Part shown: piece after piece, positions 1 through 10,430 of the stretch
How positions within the stretch are numbered: the first letter of the stretch is position 1
Layout of the letters: every line of letters starts with the position of its first letter
Assembly (NCBI RefSeq): GCF_000768065.1
Contig: NZ_JRKM01000001.1
Span: forward strand, 496,001-560,000
Source: Aquabacterium sp. NJ1
GTDB lineage: Bacteria > Pseudomonadota > Gammaproteobacteria > Burkholderiales > Burkholderiaceae_C
Direction of reading: 5' to 3'
Length of the DNA: 64,000 bases
Made by a program: the position numbers and the translations under genes
The notes under the pieces: generated by a model
The model's database searches: none
Told to the model about the DNA's origin: nothing
Seen by the model: the letters and a program-made list of their open reading frames with translations, nothing else

Positions 1-109
1 TCTGATCGAACTGCCAACCCGAGGTGTGCACCTTCAGGGCCAGACGTTCCGTCAACTGGTGGTACTCCTCCCAGGAGACATACAGATGCTTGCCGTCGTC
101 AGTGAGCAT
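1..109 (-). CDS. Phosphoribosyltransferase, 5' part only (cut by window start)
   Basis: Only the first 36 codons are inside the window. They read MLTDDGKHLYVSWEEYHQL and on to a W-Q-F-D-Q segment, which is how the purine-type phosphoribosyltransferases next to purA begin in Burkholderiales. The family moves phosphoribosyl from PRPP to a base, but the PRPP-binding loop lies outside the window, so the substrate cannot be judged. The ATG at 109 has GAAGGAAG five bases upstream. An in-frame ATG at 163 has no comparable ribosome site, so the shorter start is chosen. It lies 62 bases downstream of purA on the same strand and is probably co-transcribed with it. The family call rests on the N-terminus and context. 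Confidence 0.6.
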   Translation of the reverse strand, partial: MLTDDGKHLYVSWEEYHQLTERLALKVHTSGWQFDQ

Positions 110-171
110 GAGAACTTCCTTCTTGCTGGATTGCGATGGGTTGAGCTTGGGACCTGCTTGCATCAGCCGTG

Positions 172-1563
<1,392 letters not shown>

Positions 1564-2757
1564 TTAGAGCGCGCGCACCGACCAGCGTCCATCGACCAGC
1601 GCGAGTTCGCGATCGCAGTCGAATTCCTGGACGTCGTGTTCATGTCCGGGCAGCACGCACACGACGGTGTGGCCCTGCCCTCTCAGTGCGCGCACAGCCT
1701 CGCGCAAGGCGGGATCTTCACCCCAGGGTGCACGCACAGCCGAACGCACAGACAGCCCCTGGAGGCCAGCCAGCAGATCAGCCAGGATCTTCAGGTCGAG
1801 ACTGAAGCCCACGGCGGGGCGACGACGGCCAAAGACCGCCCCCACCTCGTCGTAGCGGCCACCACGCACCAGGGCATCTGCATGCCCCTTGGCGTAAATG
1901 GCAAAACGGGTGCCGCTGTAGTAGGCGTACCCGCTCAGGTCGGACAAATCAAAGCCCACAGCCACATTGGGTTGCGCCTGACGCAACTGCTTGGCCAGCC
2001 AGGCGAGATCGTTCAGTGCGACATCAACCAGGGCATGACGGGGCAAGGCCTCGCGCGCCTGGGCCAGCACCTCTTCACCACCGAAGAGGCTGGTCAAACG
2101 CACCAGCACATCGGCGGCCGCGGGCACCGAAGCCAGGGCACCCTGCTTGGCCAGTTCGCGCAGCGTGCCGACGTCCTTGGCGGTCAGGGCCGCGATCAGG
2201 GCGTTGTGCAGGCTGGCATCCAGCGAGGGCACGCCCAGGCCAGCCAGCACGCCGTTGACCAGTCGCACATCGGCCAGGTCGATCACCAGGCCGCTCAGTC
2301 CAGTTGCCTGCAGGCCTTCCAGCGCCAGCTCCGTGGCTTCCAGATCGGCCTCCAGCCCGGCATGGCCGTAAATCTCGGCACCAAGCTGCAAGGGCTCACG
2401 GCTTGCATGCGGGCTGGCCGGGCGCGTATGCAGCACGGGGCCGCAGTAGCACAGACGGGTCACGCCGTCGCGGTTGAGCAGGTGGGCATCAATGCGAGCG
2501 ACTTGAGGCGTGGCATCAGCCCGCACACCCAGGGTACGACCGCTGAGCTGGTCAACCAGCTTGAAAGTCTTGAGGTCCAGTGCGTGGCCGGTGCCAGACA
2601 GCAGCGACTCGATGTGCTCGAGCAGCGGCGGCATGACCAGCTCATAGCCATAGCTGCGGGCCGCGTCCAGCCAGACACGGCGCAGCTCTTCCACGCGACG
2701 CGCCTGCGCAGGCAAGACGTCAGCAATGTGCTCTGGCAACAGCCAAGCAGACGACAT
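1564..2757 (-). CDS. hisZ: ATP phosphoribosyltransferase regulatory subunit HisZ
   Basis: HisZ is a histidyl-tRNA synthetase-like protein without synthetase activity. It pairs with the short HisG catalytic subunit to form the first enzyme of histidine synthesis and gives it histidine feedback control. The 397-residue product opens with [19 protein letters not shown] and keeps the class II fold segments (motif 2-like region around [15 protein letters not shown]). The full-length histidyl-tRNA synthetase is encoded separately in this window (hisS), which supports the paralog call. The ATG at 2757 is chosen because the reading frame upstream of it does not look like the family. No hisG is present nearby, which is normal for this betaproteobacterial arrangement. 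Confidence 0.92.
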   Translation of the reverse strand: MSSAWLLPEHIADVLPAQARRVEELRRVWLDAARSYGYELVMPPLLEHIESLLSGTGHALDLKTFKLVDQLSGRTLGVRADATPQVARIDAHLLNRDGVTRLCYCGPVLHTRPASPHASREPLQLGAEIYGHAGLEADLEATELALEGLQATGLSGLVIDLADVRLVNGVLAGLGVPSLDASLHNALIAALTAKDVGTLRELAKQGALASVPAAADVLVRLTSLFGGEEVLAQAREALPRHALVDVALNDLAWLAKQLRQAQPNVAVGFDLSDLSGYAYYSGTRFAIYAKGHADALVRGGRYDEVGAVFGRRRPAVGFSLDLKILADLLAGLQGLSVRSAVRAPWGEDPALREAVRALRGQGHTVVCVLPGHEHDVQEFDCDRELALVDGRWSVRAL

Positions 2758-2880
2758 AAGAAAACGTGTGGGGGTTAAAAACGGGATTCTACAGGGGGAA
2801 GACGTCGGTTTCACAAACCGCGAACATCTTCCCCGTGAACCAAGGCTCGGCTGGCGCGTCAAAGCGCCGCTCTGGCAGGC

Positions 2881-3075
2881 TCAATCGCCCATCTGAATGA
2901 GCCAGAGCATGATCAGCCCGGCCACCATGCTGATCAGGCCGATGGCCCTCACCTGCTGGTCACTCAGGCGCAGCAATTGCTCGAACATGCGGCGCCAGCC
3001 GGCCGGATTGATGGCTGGCATCAGGCCTTCCAACACCAGCAGCAAGGCCAGCGCGATCCAGATCGCATCGGACAT
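2881..3075 (-). CDS. DUF2065 small membrane protein
   Basis: A 64-residue protein with two hydrophobic segments, about residues 4-22 and 43-61, around a short polar turn containing NPAGWRRMFEQL. This matches the DUF2065 family, a small inner-membrane protein of unknown function that commonly sits directly downstream of hflC in Proteobacteria. Here it lies 24 bases after hflC and about 120 bases before hisZ. The constant link with hflKC suggests a role with the FtsH-HflKC complex, but that is an inference from position only. Confidence 0.85.
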   Translation of the reverse strand: MSDAIWIALALLLVLEGLMPAINPAGWRRMFEQLLRLSDQQVRAIGLISMVAGLIMLWLIQMGD

Positions 3076-3099
3076 GGGTGCGTTCGACTGACGAGCAGA

Positions 3100-3990
3100 T
3101 TACTTGCGCGCCGGTGCAGCCGGCGTGCCGCTGCCACGCATGGCCTTGAAAAACTCGCTGCTGGGATCCAGCACCATCACGTCAGACTTGCTGCGGAAGG
3201 TCGAGCGATAGGCTTCCAGGCTGCGGTAGAACTGCGCAAACTGCGGATCCTTGCCGAAGGCTTCCGCATAGATGGCAGACGCCTTGGCGTCACCATCACC
3301 CTTGATCTTTTGCGCATCACGGTAGGCTTCGGCCACGATGATTTCACGTTGACGATCGGCGTCAGCGCGGATCTTTTCGCCTTCAGCGCCACCGGTCGAG
3401 CGCAGCTCGTTGGCGGCACGCTTGCGCTCGGACTCCATACGGCGGTAGACCGAATCGGTGATGTTGGCGGAGAAGTCAACGCGCTTGATGCGCACGTCCA
3501 CCACCTCGATGCCAAAGGACTTGGCGTCATCCGCCAGGCGCTTGACCACCGCCTGCATGACCTTTTCACGCTCGGACGAGAGCATGTTGGCCACCGTGCG
3601 CTTGGTCACCTCTTCGTTGAGCGCGGCCTGCACGATCGGCGACAGGCGGTTCTCGGCGTTGCGCATGTCGACGCCGTTGTTGCGGATGAACTGCTTGGGC
3701 TCGACGATGCGCCACTTGACCAGCCAGTCAATGACCAGGCTCTTCTTCTCAGCCGTGAAAATGGGCCGCGACTCGGTGCTGTCCAGGGTCTGGATGCGAC
3801 GATCCAGGAAGACAACGTTTTGAAACGGCGCGGGCAATTTGACCTTCAGGCCCGGTTCGCTGATCACGGCCTTGATCTCGCCCAAGGCGTAGACCACGGC
3901 AAACTGCCGCTGATCGACCACAAACAAGGTCGAGGCCGCGATGATGATGGCCAGCACAACGCCGCCCAGGATGATGCCAAATCGATTCAT
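3100..3990 (-). CDS. hflC: Modulator of FtsH protease HflC
   Basis: HflC is an SPFH/band-7 protein that forms, with HflK, a large cage around the FtsH protease on the periplasmic face of the inner membrane and limits its access to membrane substrates. The 296-residue product has one N-terminal transmembrane helix (about residues 5-25), then the band-7 domain (VDQRQFAVVYALGEI onward), and a charged coiled-coil stretch rich in Ala, Glu and Lys. Start: ATG at 3990 with AAGGAA six bases upstream; an in-frame start 36 bases earlier has no site. It follows hflK with a 32-base gap and is expected to be co-transcribed with it. Confidence 0.96.
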   Translation of the reverse strand: MNRFGIILGGVVLAIIIAASTLFVVDQRQFAVVYALGEIKAVISEPGLKVKLPAPFQNVVFLDRRIQTLDSTESRPIFTAEKKSLVIDWLVKWRIVEPKQFIRNNGVDMRNAENRLSPIVQAALNEEVTKRTVANMLSSEREKVMQAVVKRLADDAKSFGIEVVDVRIKRVDFSANITDSVYRRMESERKRAANELRSTGGAEGEKIRADADRQREIIVAEAYRDAQKIKGDGDAKASAIYAEAFGKDPQFAQFYRSLEAYRSTFRSKSDVMVLDPSSEFFKAMRGSGTPAAPARK

Positions 3991-4022
3991 GTCAGATTCC
4001 TTGCCTGTCCTTGCTGTGCGGC

Positions 4023-5405
4023 TCAACGAGCTTCACGGTCGCGGCTGCGCAGACCGTCTCGTGACCGGACATCCTGGTTGACGGCTGCGGCGCTCGACGA
4101 TGCCGGCACATCGGTACCGGCGCTGCCACTTTGCGGCGCTGCAGGCACCGGGGTCACAGGAACCGCCCCACCCGAGGAAGACATCTGCATGATCTTGTCC
4201 AGGGGCAGGTACAGCAGGTTGGAGCCCTGGCGGGAGTCCACCATCACTTTGGTGACGTTGCTGTAGATCTGCTGCATGGTGTCGATGTAGAGGCGATCGC
4301 GCGTCACGCCGGGCGCCTTCTGGTACTCGGCCAGCACGGCCTTGAAGCGCTGCGCATCACCTTCGGCCTGCGCCACCACGCGGGCCGCATAACCAGCCGC
4401 TTCCTCGCGCAGACGCGCGGCTGTACCTTGCGCCTTGGGGATCACATCGTTGGCGTAGGCCTGGCCTTCGTTCTTGAGGCGTTCACGATCGGCACCGGCC
4501 TTGAATGCATCATCAAAAGCTGTCTGCACCTGCTCGGGCGCCTGCACGCTTTGCACATTGACGTTCACGACGGTGACGCCTGCCTTGAGCTTGTTGACCT
4601 GGTTCTGGATCGACTTGACCAGTTCGGCGGCGATGGCGTCACGTTGCTCGTACAGCACGGAATCCATGGTGCTGTTGCCGACGATCTCACGTACCGCCGA
4701 CTCGGCGGCCTGCAGCACGGCCTCATCGGAGTTGCGGTTCTCGAACAGGTACTGACGGGCATCAGACAGTCGGTATTGCACCGTGAAGCGGATGTCGACG
4801 ATGTTCTCGTCGCGGGTCAGCATGGACGAGTCACGCAGGCCGGTCGCCTGCATCACCGAATTGCTGCCGACATCGATGGAGCGCAACTGGGTGAGGTTGA
4901 CCACTTCATGGCTCTGGATGGGGAAAGGCGCACGCCACTGGAAGCCGGCATCGACCTTGTGGCTGTAGCTGCCAAAGGTCATGATCACGGCCTGCTGGCC
5001 TTCCTGCACGATGAAGAAGCCGCTACCCAGCCAGATCACGGCCACCAGGCCCAGCACCAGGCCAATACCGATGCCCGCGCCGGTCGGATCCGGCGTCATG
5101 CTGCCACCAGGACCATTGTCGCCACCACCGTTGCGACCGGAAAAGATGTTGCTGAGCTTGCGATTGAGGTCGCGCCACAGTTCGTCCAGATCGGGCGGAC
5201 CGTCATTGCGCTCGCTCATCATGCCCTGCGGCTTGGCCAGCCCCGGGACAGCCTGACGCACCGCCTGAGCAGCCAGCCAGCCGACCCGACGGGCCATGCC
5301 GGTGGCGCAAGCGGCCACGAGCCAGGCCGCATGAGGCACGGCACTCATCACCCAGGTACGACCTTGTTCAGGCTGAGCGCCTGTTTCCAGGGATTGCATG
5401 TTCAT
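4023..5405 (-). CDS. hflK: FtsH protease modulator HflK, with N-terminal extension
   Basis: HflK is the partner of HflC in the membrane cage around FtsH. Residues from about 63 match the usual beginning of the family (MSERNDGPPDLDELWRDLN), then a Gly/Asn-rich stretch, a transmembrane helix near residues 112-135, the SPFH domain and the coiled coil. The frame overlaps the hflX stop by ATGA, giving a 460-residue protein with about 60 extra N-terminal residues that are Ala- and Arg-rich and could form a membrane-seeking helix. A start at the internal ATG pair 5222/5219 would give the usual length; upstream of it only a weak AGGG is visible. The coupled start is used here. Confidence 0.93.
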   Translation of the reverse strand: MNMQSLETGAQPEQGRTWVMSAVPHAAWLVAACATGMARRVGWLAAQAVRQAVPGLAKPQGMMSERNDGPPDLDELWRDLNRKLSNIFSGRNGGGDNGPGGSMTPDPTGAGIGIGLVLGLVAVIWLGSGFFIVQEGQQAVIMTFGSYSHKVDAGFQWRAPFPIQSHEVVNLTQLRSIDVGSNSVMQATGLRDSSMLTRDENIVDIRFTVQYRLSDARQYLFENRNSDEAVLQAAESAVREIVGNSTMDSVLYEQRDAIAAELVKSIQNQVNKLKAGVTVVNVNVQSVQAPEQVQTAFDDAFKAGADRERLKNEGQAYANDVIPKAQGTAARLREEAAGYAARVVAQAEGDAQRFKAVLAEYQKAPGVTRDRLYIDTMQQIYSNVTKVMVDSRQGSNLLYLPLDKIMQMSSSGGAVPVTPVPAAPQSGSAGTDVPASSSAAAVNQDVRSRDGLRSRDREAR

Positions 5406-6655
5406 GTTCGGACTGTCGGAAAGTCAGGGCGCTCCGGGCTGGGCGCCTCTGCATCGATGGGATTGTGCATGCCGAAACGGGGATCCGACGGCGTATTGTC
5501 ATTGGGAGCGTCCCCAAGGCCATGCAAGGCCGCTTCAGCGAGTACCGCGCGCAACACATCCAGCCCCTCGCCCTTGAGGGCGCTGACAAAGACGCGTATG
5601 CAGCGGCGCCCCGAAGGCAGCTCGTAAAGATCGCGCTCGTGACGCGGTTGCTGGTGCTCAGGCAGGCAATCGCTCTTGTTGAACACCAGCACCTGGGGGA
5701 GTTGGCCTGCGCCGATGCTGTCGAGCACACGCAGCACCTCGTCGATCTGCTCGTGCAGCACGGGGCTGGCGGCGTCGACCACGTGCAGCAGCAGATCGGC
5801 CTCGGCCGCTTCCTGCAAGGTGGCTTCAAAAGACTCCACCAGCGAGTGAGGCAGATCGCGAATGAACCCGACCGTGTCGGACAGCGTCACGCTGCGCTGG
5901 GCCTCTGCCAGAAAGAGCTGGCGGGTGGTGGTGTCCAGCGTGGCAAACAGCTGGTTGGCCGCGTAGGTGCCCGCCTTGGTCAAGGCATTGAACAGGGTGG
6001 ACTTGCCAGCATTGGTGTAGCCCACCAGGGACACGCGGAACGTGCCAGTGCGCTCGCGGGAGCGGCGCTGGGTGTTGCGTTGCCGCTTGACCTTGATCAG
6101 GCTGTCCTTGAGCGACTTGATCTTGGTCTCGATCATCCGGCGGTCCAGTTCGAGCTGGGTTTCGCCGGGACCACCGCGGTGCCCCACGCCGCCGCGCTGG
6201 CGCTCCAGGTGGGACCAACGGCGAACGAGCCGCGTCGACAGATATTGCAGGCGCGCCAGTTCGACCTGCAGCTTGCCTTCGTGGCTGCGGGCGCGCGCAC
6301 CAAAAATTTCGAGAATCAGGCCCGTGCGGTCCAGCACCTCGACGCCGAGATGGCGCTCCAGGTTACGTTGCTGGGCGGGAGAAAGCGCCTGATCGAAGAT
6401 CACACCGTGAGCCTGGTACAGGTCCACGATCGATTTGATCTCATCGGCCTTGCCGGAGCCCACAAACAAGCGGGCATCGGGTGCCTTGCGCTTGGCGGTC
6501 ACCTTGGCAACAGGCATGTCGCCAGCGGACTCGGCCAGCAAGGCCAGTTCGTCAAGCGTGGGGTCGAATGACGACCCGGGGCCCAAATCGACCCCTACCA
6601 GCACGACCCTGGGGTCCTGAGAAGCGTTCAGCACAGACGTTGAAGAGGTCGTCAA
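5402..6655 (-). CDS. hflX: Ribosome-associated GTPase HflX
   Basis: HflX is a 50S-binding GTPase that splits stalled or heat-damaged ribosomes. The product has the N-terminal HflX domain (residues about 15-195) with the family motif RGGPGETQLELDRR at 160-173, then the G domain with G1 GYTNAGKS at 212-219, G3 DTVG at 260-263 and G4 NKSD further on. Length 417 is normal, with a short variable C-tail. The best start is TTG at 6655; no ATG is available in the right place and no clear Shine-Dalgarno is seen, so the exact start is uncertain. It lies 55 bases after hfq, and its stop overlaps the hflK start by ATGA, so the two are probably translationally coupled. Confidence 0.95.
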   Translation of the reverse strand: MTTSSTSVLNASQDPRVVLVGVDLGPGSSFDPTLDELALLAESAGDMPVAKVTAKRKAPDARLFVGSGKADEIKSIVDLYQAHGVIFDQALSPAQQRNLERHLGVEVLDRTGLILEIFGARARSHEGKLQVELARLQYLSTRLVRRWSHLERQRGGVGHRGGPGETQLELDRRMIETKIKSLKDSLIKVKRQRNTQRRSRERTGTFRVSLVGYTNAGKSTLFNALTKAGTYAANQLFATLDTTTRQLFLAEAQRSVTLSDTVGFIRDLPHSLVESFEATLQEAAEADLLLHVVDAASPVLHEQIDEVLRVLDSIGAGQLPQVLVFNKSDCLPEHQQPRHERDLYELPSGRRCIRVFVSALKGEGLDVLRAVLAEAALHGLGDAPNDNTPSDPRFGMHNPIDAEAPSPERPDFPTVRT

Positions 6656-6710
6656 GGCGTCAGTCAGGTCTGGGGTCGGCTGGTTGAGTGGGACTGCTCA
6701 GCAATGCTGA

Positions 6711-6950
6711 TCAGTCCTCGGTCGTTTCGCTGGCGTGGAAGTTGACTGCACGCCCAGGCACGACCGTGGAGATGGCGTGCTTGTAGACCATTTGTGTCAC
6801 CGTGTTGCGAAGCAACACGACGTACTGGTCAAACGATTCGATGTGGCCCTGGAGTTTGATGCCGTTGACCAGGTAAATGGACACCGGCACATGTTCTCTG
6901 CGCAAAAGGTTCAGGAACGGGTCTTGTAAAAGTTGCCCTTTGTTGCTCAC
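6711..6950 (-). CDS. hfq: RNA chaperone Hfq (GTG start)
   Basis: Hfq is a hexameric Sm-like protein that pairs small RNAs with mRNAs. The 79-residue product has Sm1 and Sm2 and the signature YKHAIS at residues 56-61, with the proximal-face Gln and Phe (QDPFLN near residues 9-14). The start is GTG at 6950 with GGAG eight bases upstream. The longer open frame running to 7070 contains no family-like sequence and is rejected. It lies between der and hflX, a standard betaproteobacterial order. A 135-base gap separates it from der, so it may also have its own promoter, but I could not pick a convincing one. Confidence 0.97.
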   Translation of the reverse strand: MSNKGQLLQDPFLNLLRREHVPVSIYLVNGIKLQGHIESFDQYVVLLRNTVTQMVYKHAISTVVPGRAVNFHASETTED

Positions 6951-7085
6951 GATATGCTCCGTGTTGAAAAGTTTCGGATTTGCCACCTTAACACAGTCCC
7001 CGCCGCGTATCCGGCTTGGGTTATGTGATGGAGGGTGTTGGCTGGGGTTAATTGCCCTTTTCGGCACCATCCAAAAAGGTGGGGG

Positions 7086-8450
7086 TCATTCGTCCTTGTC
7101 GGCAAACGGATTCTGCGACGACTTGAACTCGATGCGCAAGGGCGTGCCACTGAGCTTGAAATGCTCGCGGAACCGCCCTTCCAGGTAACGTTTGTAGGCC
7201 GCGCTGATGTGCTCCAGCGAATTGCCATGGATGACGATGATGGGCGGGTTCTGACCACCCTGGTGGGCGTAGCGCAGCTTGGGGCGATAGGCACCGGCCA
7301 GCTTGGGCTGCTGGAACTGCACCGCCTCTTGCAGCAGGCGTGTGAGCACCGGCGTGGGCAGCTTCTTGGTGGCCGAGTTCCAGGCTGCCGTGATCGCCTT
7401 CCACAGAGGGCCCAGACCCTGGCGCTTGATGGCCGAGATGTGCAGCACGGGCGCGAACTTCAGGAAGGCCAGGCGCTGCTCGATCGAGCGCTGCAGCATC
7501 TCGCGCTGGTAGCTGTCGACCGCATCCCACTTGTTGATGGCGATCACCACGGCACGGCCGGACTCCAGCACGAAGCCGGCGATGTGCGCGTCTTGCTCGG
7601 TCACGCCCTGTGTGGCGTCCACCAGCAGCAACACGACGTTGGCATCCGAGATCGCCTGCAGGGTCTTGACCACGGAGAATTTCTCGATGGCCTCGAAGAC
7701 CTTGCCCTTGCGGCGCAGGCCTGCGGTATCGATCAACTCGAAGCGCTTGCCCTCGCGCTCGAAGGGCACGCTGATGGCGTCACGGGTGGTACCCGGCATG
7801 TCGAAGGCCACCAGGCGCTCTTCACCCAGCCAGGTGTTGATCAGGGTGGACTTGCCTACGTTCGGGCGCCCTGCCACGGCCAGACGGATGGGCTTGTCCA
7901 GATCCATCTCGCGCCAGTCACGGCCTTCGGGCAATTCGTCTTCTTCGTCCTCTTCAGGGAAGAAGCCTTCCAGTGCCATGTCGACCAGGCTGCGAATGCC
8001 CTGGCCGTGCGCAGCAGACACGGGAATCGGCTCACCGATGCCGAGCTCATAGAACTCGGCCAGTTGCGGCCCGGACTGCATCCCCTCGGCCTTGTTCGCA
8101 GCCAGCAGCACTTTCTTGTTGGCGGTGCGCAGGTACTTGGCGATGTCGTGGTCTTGTGCGGACAAGCCATTGCGGGCGTCCACCACAAAGACCACCGCAT
8201 CGGCCTCAGCCACGGCCTGGCGGGTCTGCTTGGCCATCTCCTTGAAGATGCCGGCCGTGCATTCAGGCTCGAAACCGCCGGTGTCGATGACGATGAACTC
8301 GTGCGAGCCCAACTTGCCCTCGCCATAGTGACGGTCGCGGGTCAGGCCGGCAAAGTCGGCCACGATGGCATCGCGGCTCTTGGTCATCCGGTTGAACAAC
8401 GTCGATTTGCCGACGTTGGGTCGTCCGACCAAGGCAATAACTGGTTTCAT
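7086..8450 (-). CDS. der: Ribosome assembly GTPase Der (EngA)
   Basis: Der is an essential GTPase with two G domains in tandem that helps mature the 50S subunit. The 454-residue product shows G1 GRPNVGKS twice, at residues 9-16 and 194-201, with DTGG at 56-59 and NKAE at 119-122 in the first domain, DTAG in the second, and a KH-like C-terminal domain. The acidic linker around residues 166-185 is typical. The start is ATG at 8450, 18 bases after bamB. It sits in the hisS-yfgM-bamB-der string found across Gammaproteobacteria and Betaproteobacteria. Confidence 0.97.
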   Translation of the reverse strand: MKPVIALVGRPNVGKSTLFNRMTKSRDAIVADFAGLTRDRHYGEGKLGSHEFIVIDTGGFEPECTAGIFKEMAKQTRQAVAEADAVVFVVDARNGLSAQDHDIAKYLRTANKKVLLAANKAEGMQSGPQLAEFYELGIGEPIPVSAAHGQGIRSLVDMALEGFFPEEDEEDELPEGRDWREMDLDKPIRLAVAGRPNVGKSTLINTWLGEERLVAFDMPGTTRDAISVPFEREGKRFELIDTAGLRRKGKVFEAIEKFSVVKTLQAISDANVVLLLVDATQGVTEQDAHIAGFVLESGRAVVIAINKWDAVDSYQREMLQRSIEQRLAFLKFAPVLHISAIKRQGLGPLWKAITAAWNSATKKLPTPVLTRLLQEAVQFQQPKLAGAYRPKLRYAHQGGQNPPIIVIHGNSLEHISAAYKRYLEGRFREHFKLSGTPLRIEFKSSQNPFADKDE

Positions 8451-8468
8451 GAAATTTCAGCTAACAGA

Positions 8469-9629
8469 TCAGTTGGCGCGCAGGGCGTACAGCGTGCCCT
8501 TGCGGGTGACGACCAGCAGGGTCTGGTCCACCACGACAGGCGCGGCTACCAGCGCACTGTCCAGTTCGGTACGGGCCAGCGTGCGGCCATCTTCAGACGC
8601 CAGCACATGCAGGTAACCGTCGTAGTCACCCACGACCACGCGGTTGCCCCAGATGGCCGGGGCGCTCAGGTTGCGATAGGTGAAGCGGTCCACCCGCCAG
8701 AGCAGGTCGCCGTTTTCAGCCTTCCAGGCACTCAGGCGGTCGGCACCATCGCTGCCCACCACCATGCGTTCGTTCGCAGCGACTGCCTGGCGCCCGGCCT
8801 GCGGACGCGTCCAGCGCAAGGAGCCACGGTTCAACTCCATGCACGCGACGGACAGCTGGAACGCGCGCACGCAAGCCTCGTCATCAACACGGGCCAGCGG
8901 GCCAACCAGATCAGCCAGGCGCTCGACCTCGTTGGTGCCGCGGGGCGTGCCCACGTTCACGTCAAAGCGCACGCTTCCCTTGAGCGGATCGAGCCCCACC
9001 AGACGGGCGCCCTGCCCCACCAGCAAGGTGTCGCGGAAGGCCGTGATCACGCCAGATGTGGCCAGCGCCAGAGGCTCGCCACCGGGGCGCTGGTACTGCC
9101 ACAACCACCGGCCGTCCAGCACATCGTACGCGCGCACGCTGCGGTCCACGGCCTGCACGAACACGCGCTCGCCCGCCACCAAAGGTGCCGTGATGACACG
9201 CCCCGGCAGGCGCTCGCGCCACAGGAGCTTGCCCTGGTCAAAAGCCAGCAGTTCATTGGCCTGCGTGACCACCGCGGCATAACGCCCGTCGCTGCCTACC
9301 ACGGCAGACAGATCGGCGTGAGCCTGGGCTCGCCAGCGCTCTTTGCCCGTGGCAATGTCGAAGGAGACGATGTCACCATCGGTGCTGGCCGTGGTGACCA
9401 CGCCATTGCTGACAGCCAGGTTCAGTTGGCCGTCGACGGACCCTACACGCTGAGACCAGGCCGTCGTCAAACGCAGGGCCGGCGCGCTCAGGGACTCCAG
9501 GGACGCCGGCGAGGGCTTGCTGGATCCGCAGGCCGCCAGCACGGCGACAACAGCGCAGGCCGCCGCCAGCTTCACGAAGCGCGAGGCTGAGGGAGTCAGG
9601 TTCACCAGTTTGGCACGGGTCAGGGTCAT
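8469..9629 (-). CDS. bamB: Outer membrane assembly lipoprotein BamB
   Basis: BamB is the beta-propeller lipoprotein of the BAM complex that inserts beta-barrel proteins into the outer membrane. The 386-residue product has a lipoprotein signal with lipobox LAAC and the lipidated Cys34, followed by about seven PQQ-like beta-propeller repeats (for example ATGKERWR, ENGDLLWR, EDGRTLAR). No Asp follows the Cys at position +2, which fits outer-membrane sorting. The start is ATG at 9629. It sits between yfgM and der. A second BAM lipoprotein, bamD, is encoded about 11 kb away on the opposite strand. Confidence 0.94.
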   Translation of the reverse strand: MTLTRAKLVNLTPSASRFVKLAAACAVVAVLAACGSSKPSPASLESLSAPALRLTTAWSQRVGSVDGQLNLAVSNGVVTTASTDGDIVSFDIATGKERWRAQAHADLSAVVGSDGRYAAVVTQANELLAFDQGKLLWRERLPGRVITAPLVAGERVFVQAVDRSVRAYDVLDGRWLWQYQRPGGEPLALATSGVITAFRDTLLVGQGARLVGLDPLKGSVRFDVNVGTPRGTNEVERLADLVGPLARVDDEACVRAFQLSVACMELNRGSLRWTRPQAGRQAVAANERMVVGSDGADRLSAWKAENGDLLWRVDRFTYRNLSAPAIWGNRVVVGDYDGYLHVLASEDGRTLARTELDSALVAAPVVVDQTLLVVTRKGTLYALRAN

Positions 9630-9719
9630 GTGTGCTGCCTAAGAAAGCGTCCGGAGTATTCGGTCAGGTCGAAACGATAGCAGGCTGATGGCGAGCCGAT
9701 AAGGGGCCAGAGGCCGCTC

Positions 9720-10394
9720 TCAGTTGGCTGCAACGGCCTTGTTCTGGACAGGTGGAGCAGGAGGCTGCCCCAGCGCGGTCAATTTGCCCTCGATGAAGCG
9801 ACGGTACTCCACCGTGGCATCCATGTTCTTCCAGGCCTCGGCATAAGCCTTGACGGCCTCGTCCTTTTTGCCTTGGGCCAGCAGCACATCGCCGCGGCGA
9901 TCCTGCACCAGGGCCGCAAACTCGGCTGGCGTGTCTGCAGACAAAGTCTTCAGGGCTTCGTCGTACTGCTTTGCATCCATCTGGACACCTGCCAGGCGCA
10001 AACGCGCGATGGCAACCAGATTGGCGTTCTTGCCGCTGTCAACCAGCCACTGCAGGGCGGCCTTGCCCTGGTCCGCCTTCTGGTGCTCGACAGCCACCTT
10101 GGCCACCATCAAGGCCCCCTGCTCGGCAAACGTGGTGCCTGCGTACTTGCTCTTCAAGTCGGCAAAGGCCTGGATGGCCTTGTCGGTGTTGCCAGCACCG
10201 GCCGCACGGTCGAGCTCTTCATACAAGCCGCCGGCGCCGATGGCGCGCTGCTGTTGCCAGTACAGATAACCCGTCCAGGCAGCATAAGCGCCCAGGGCCA
10301 GCACCAGCACCCAGGTGATCAGGTTGCCGTATTGCTTCCAGAAGTGCTTGACCTGGTCAAGCTGTTCCTGCTGCTCAAGATCGTAGGTCGCCAT
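9720..10394 (-). CDS. yfgM: YfgM-like membrane-anchored TPR protein
   Basis: A 224-residue inner-membrane protein with one N-terminal transmembrane helix (about residues 25-45) and a periplasmic tail with tetratricopeptide-like repeats. The N-terminus MATYDLEQQEQLDQVKHFWK is typical of the YfgM family. In Escherichia coli YfgM works with the foldase PpiD at the Sec translocon; that role is carried over by homology and gene order (hisS-yfgM-bamB), not shown by the sequence. The start is ATG at 10394. The C-terminal tail is Pro/Ala-rich and variable. Confidence 0.88.
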   Translation of the reverse strand: MATYDLEQQEQLDQVKHFWKQYGNLITWVLVLALGAYAAWTGYLYWQQQRAIGAGGLYEELDRAAGAGNTDKAIQAFADLKSKYAGTTFAEQGALMVAKVAVEHQKADQGKAALQWLVDSGKNANLVAIARLRLAGVQMDAKQYDEALKTLSADTPAEFAALVQDRRGDVLLAQGKKDEAVKAYAEAWKNMDATVEYRRFIEGKLTALGQPPAPPVQNKAVAAN

Positions 10395-10430
10395 GACGGT
10401 TCCCGTTTGTATGTGTGTAAAAGCCGTGGA

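Noticed and set aside
7035-9590. An 851-codon open frame on the plus strand
   Set aside because: It lies opposite der and bamB, both well supported; it is a shadow frame.
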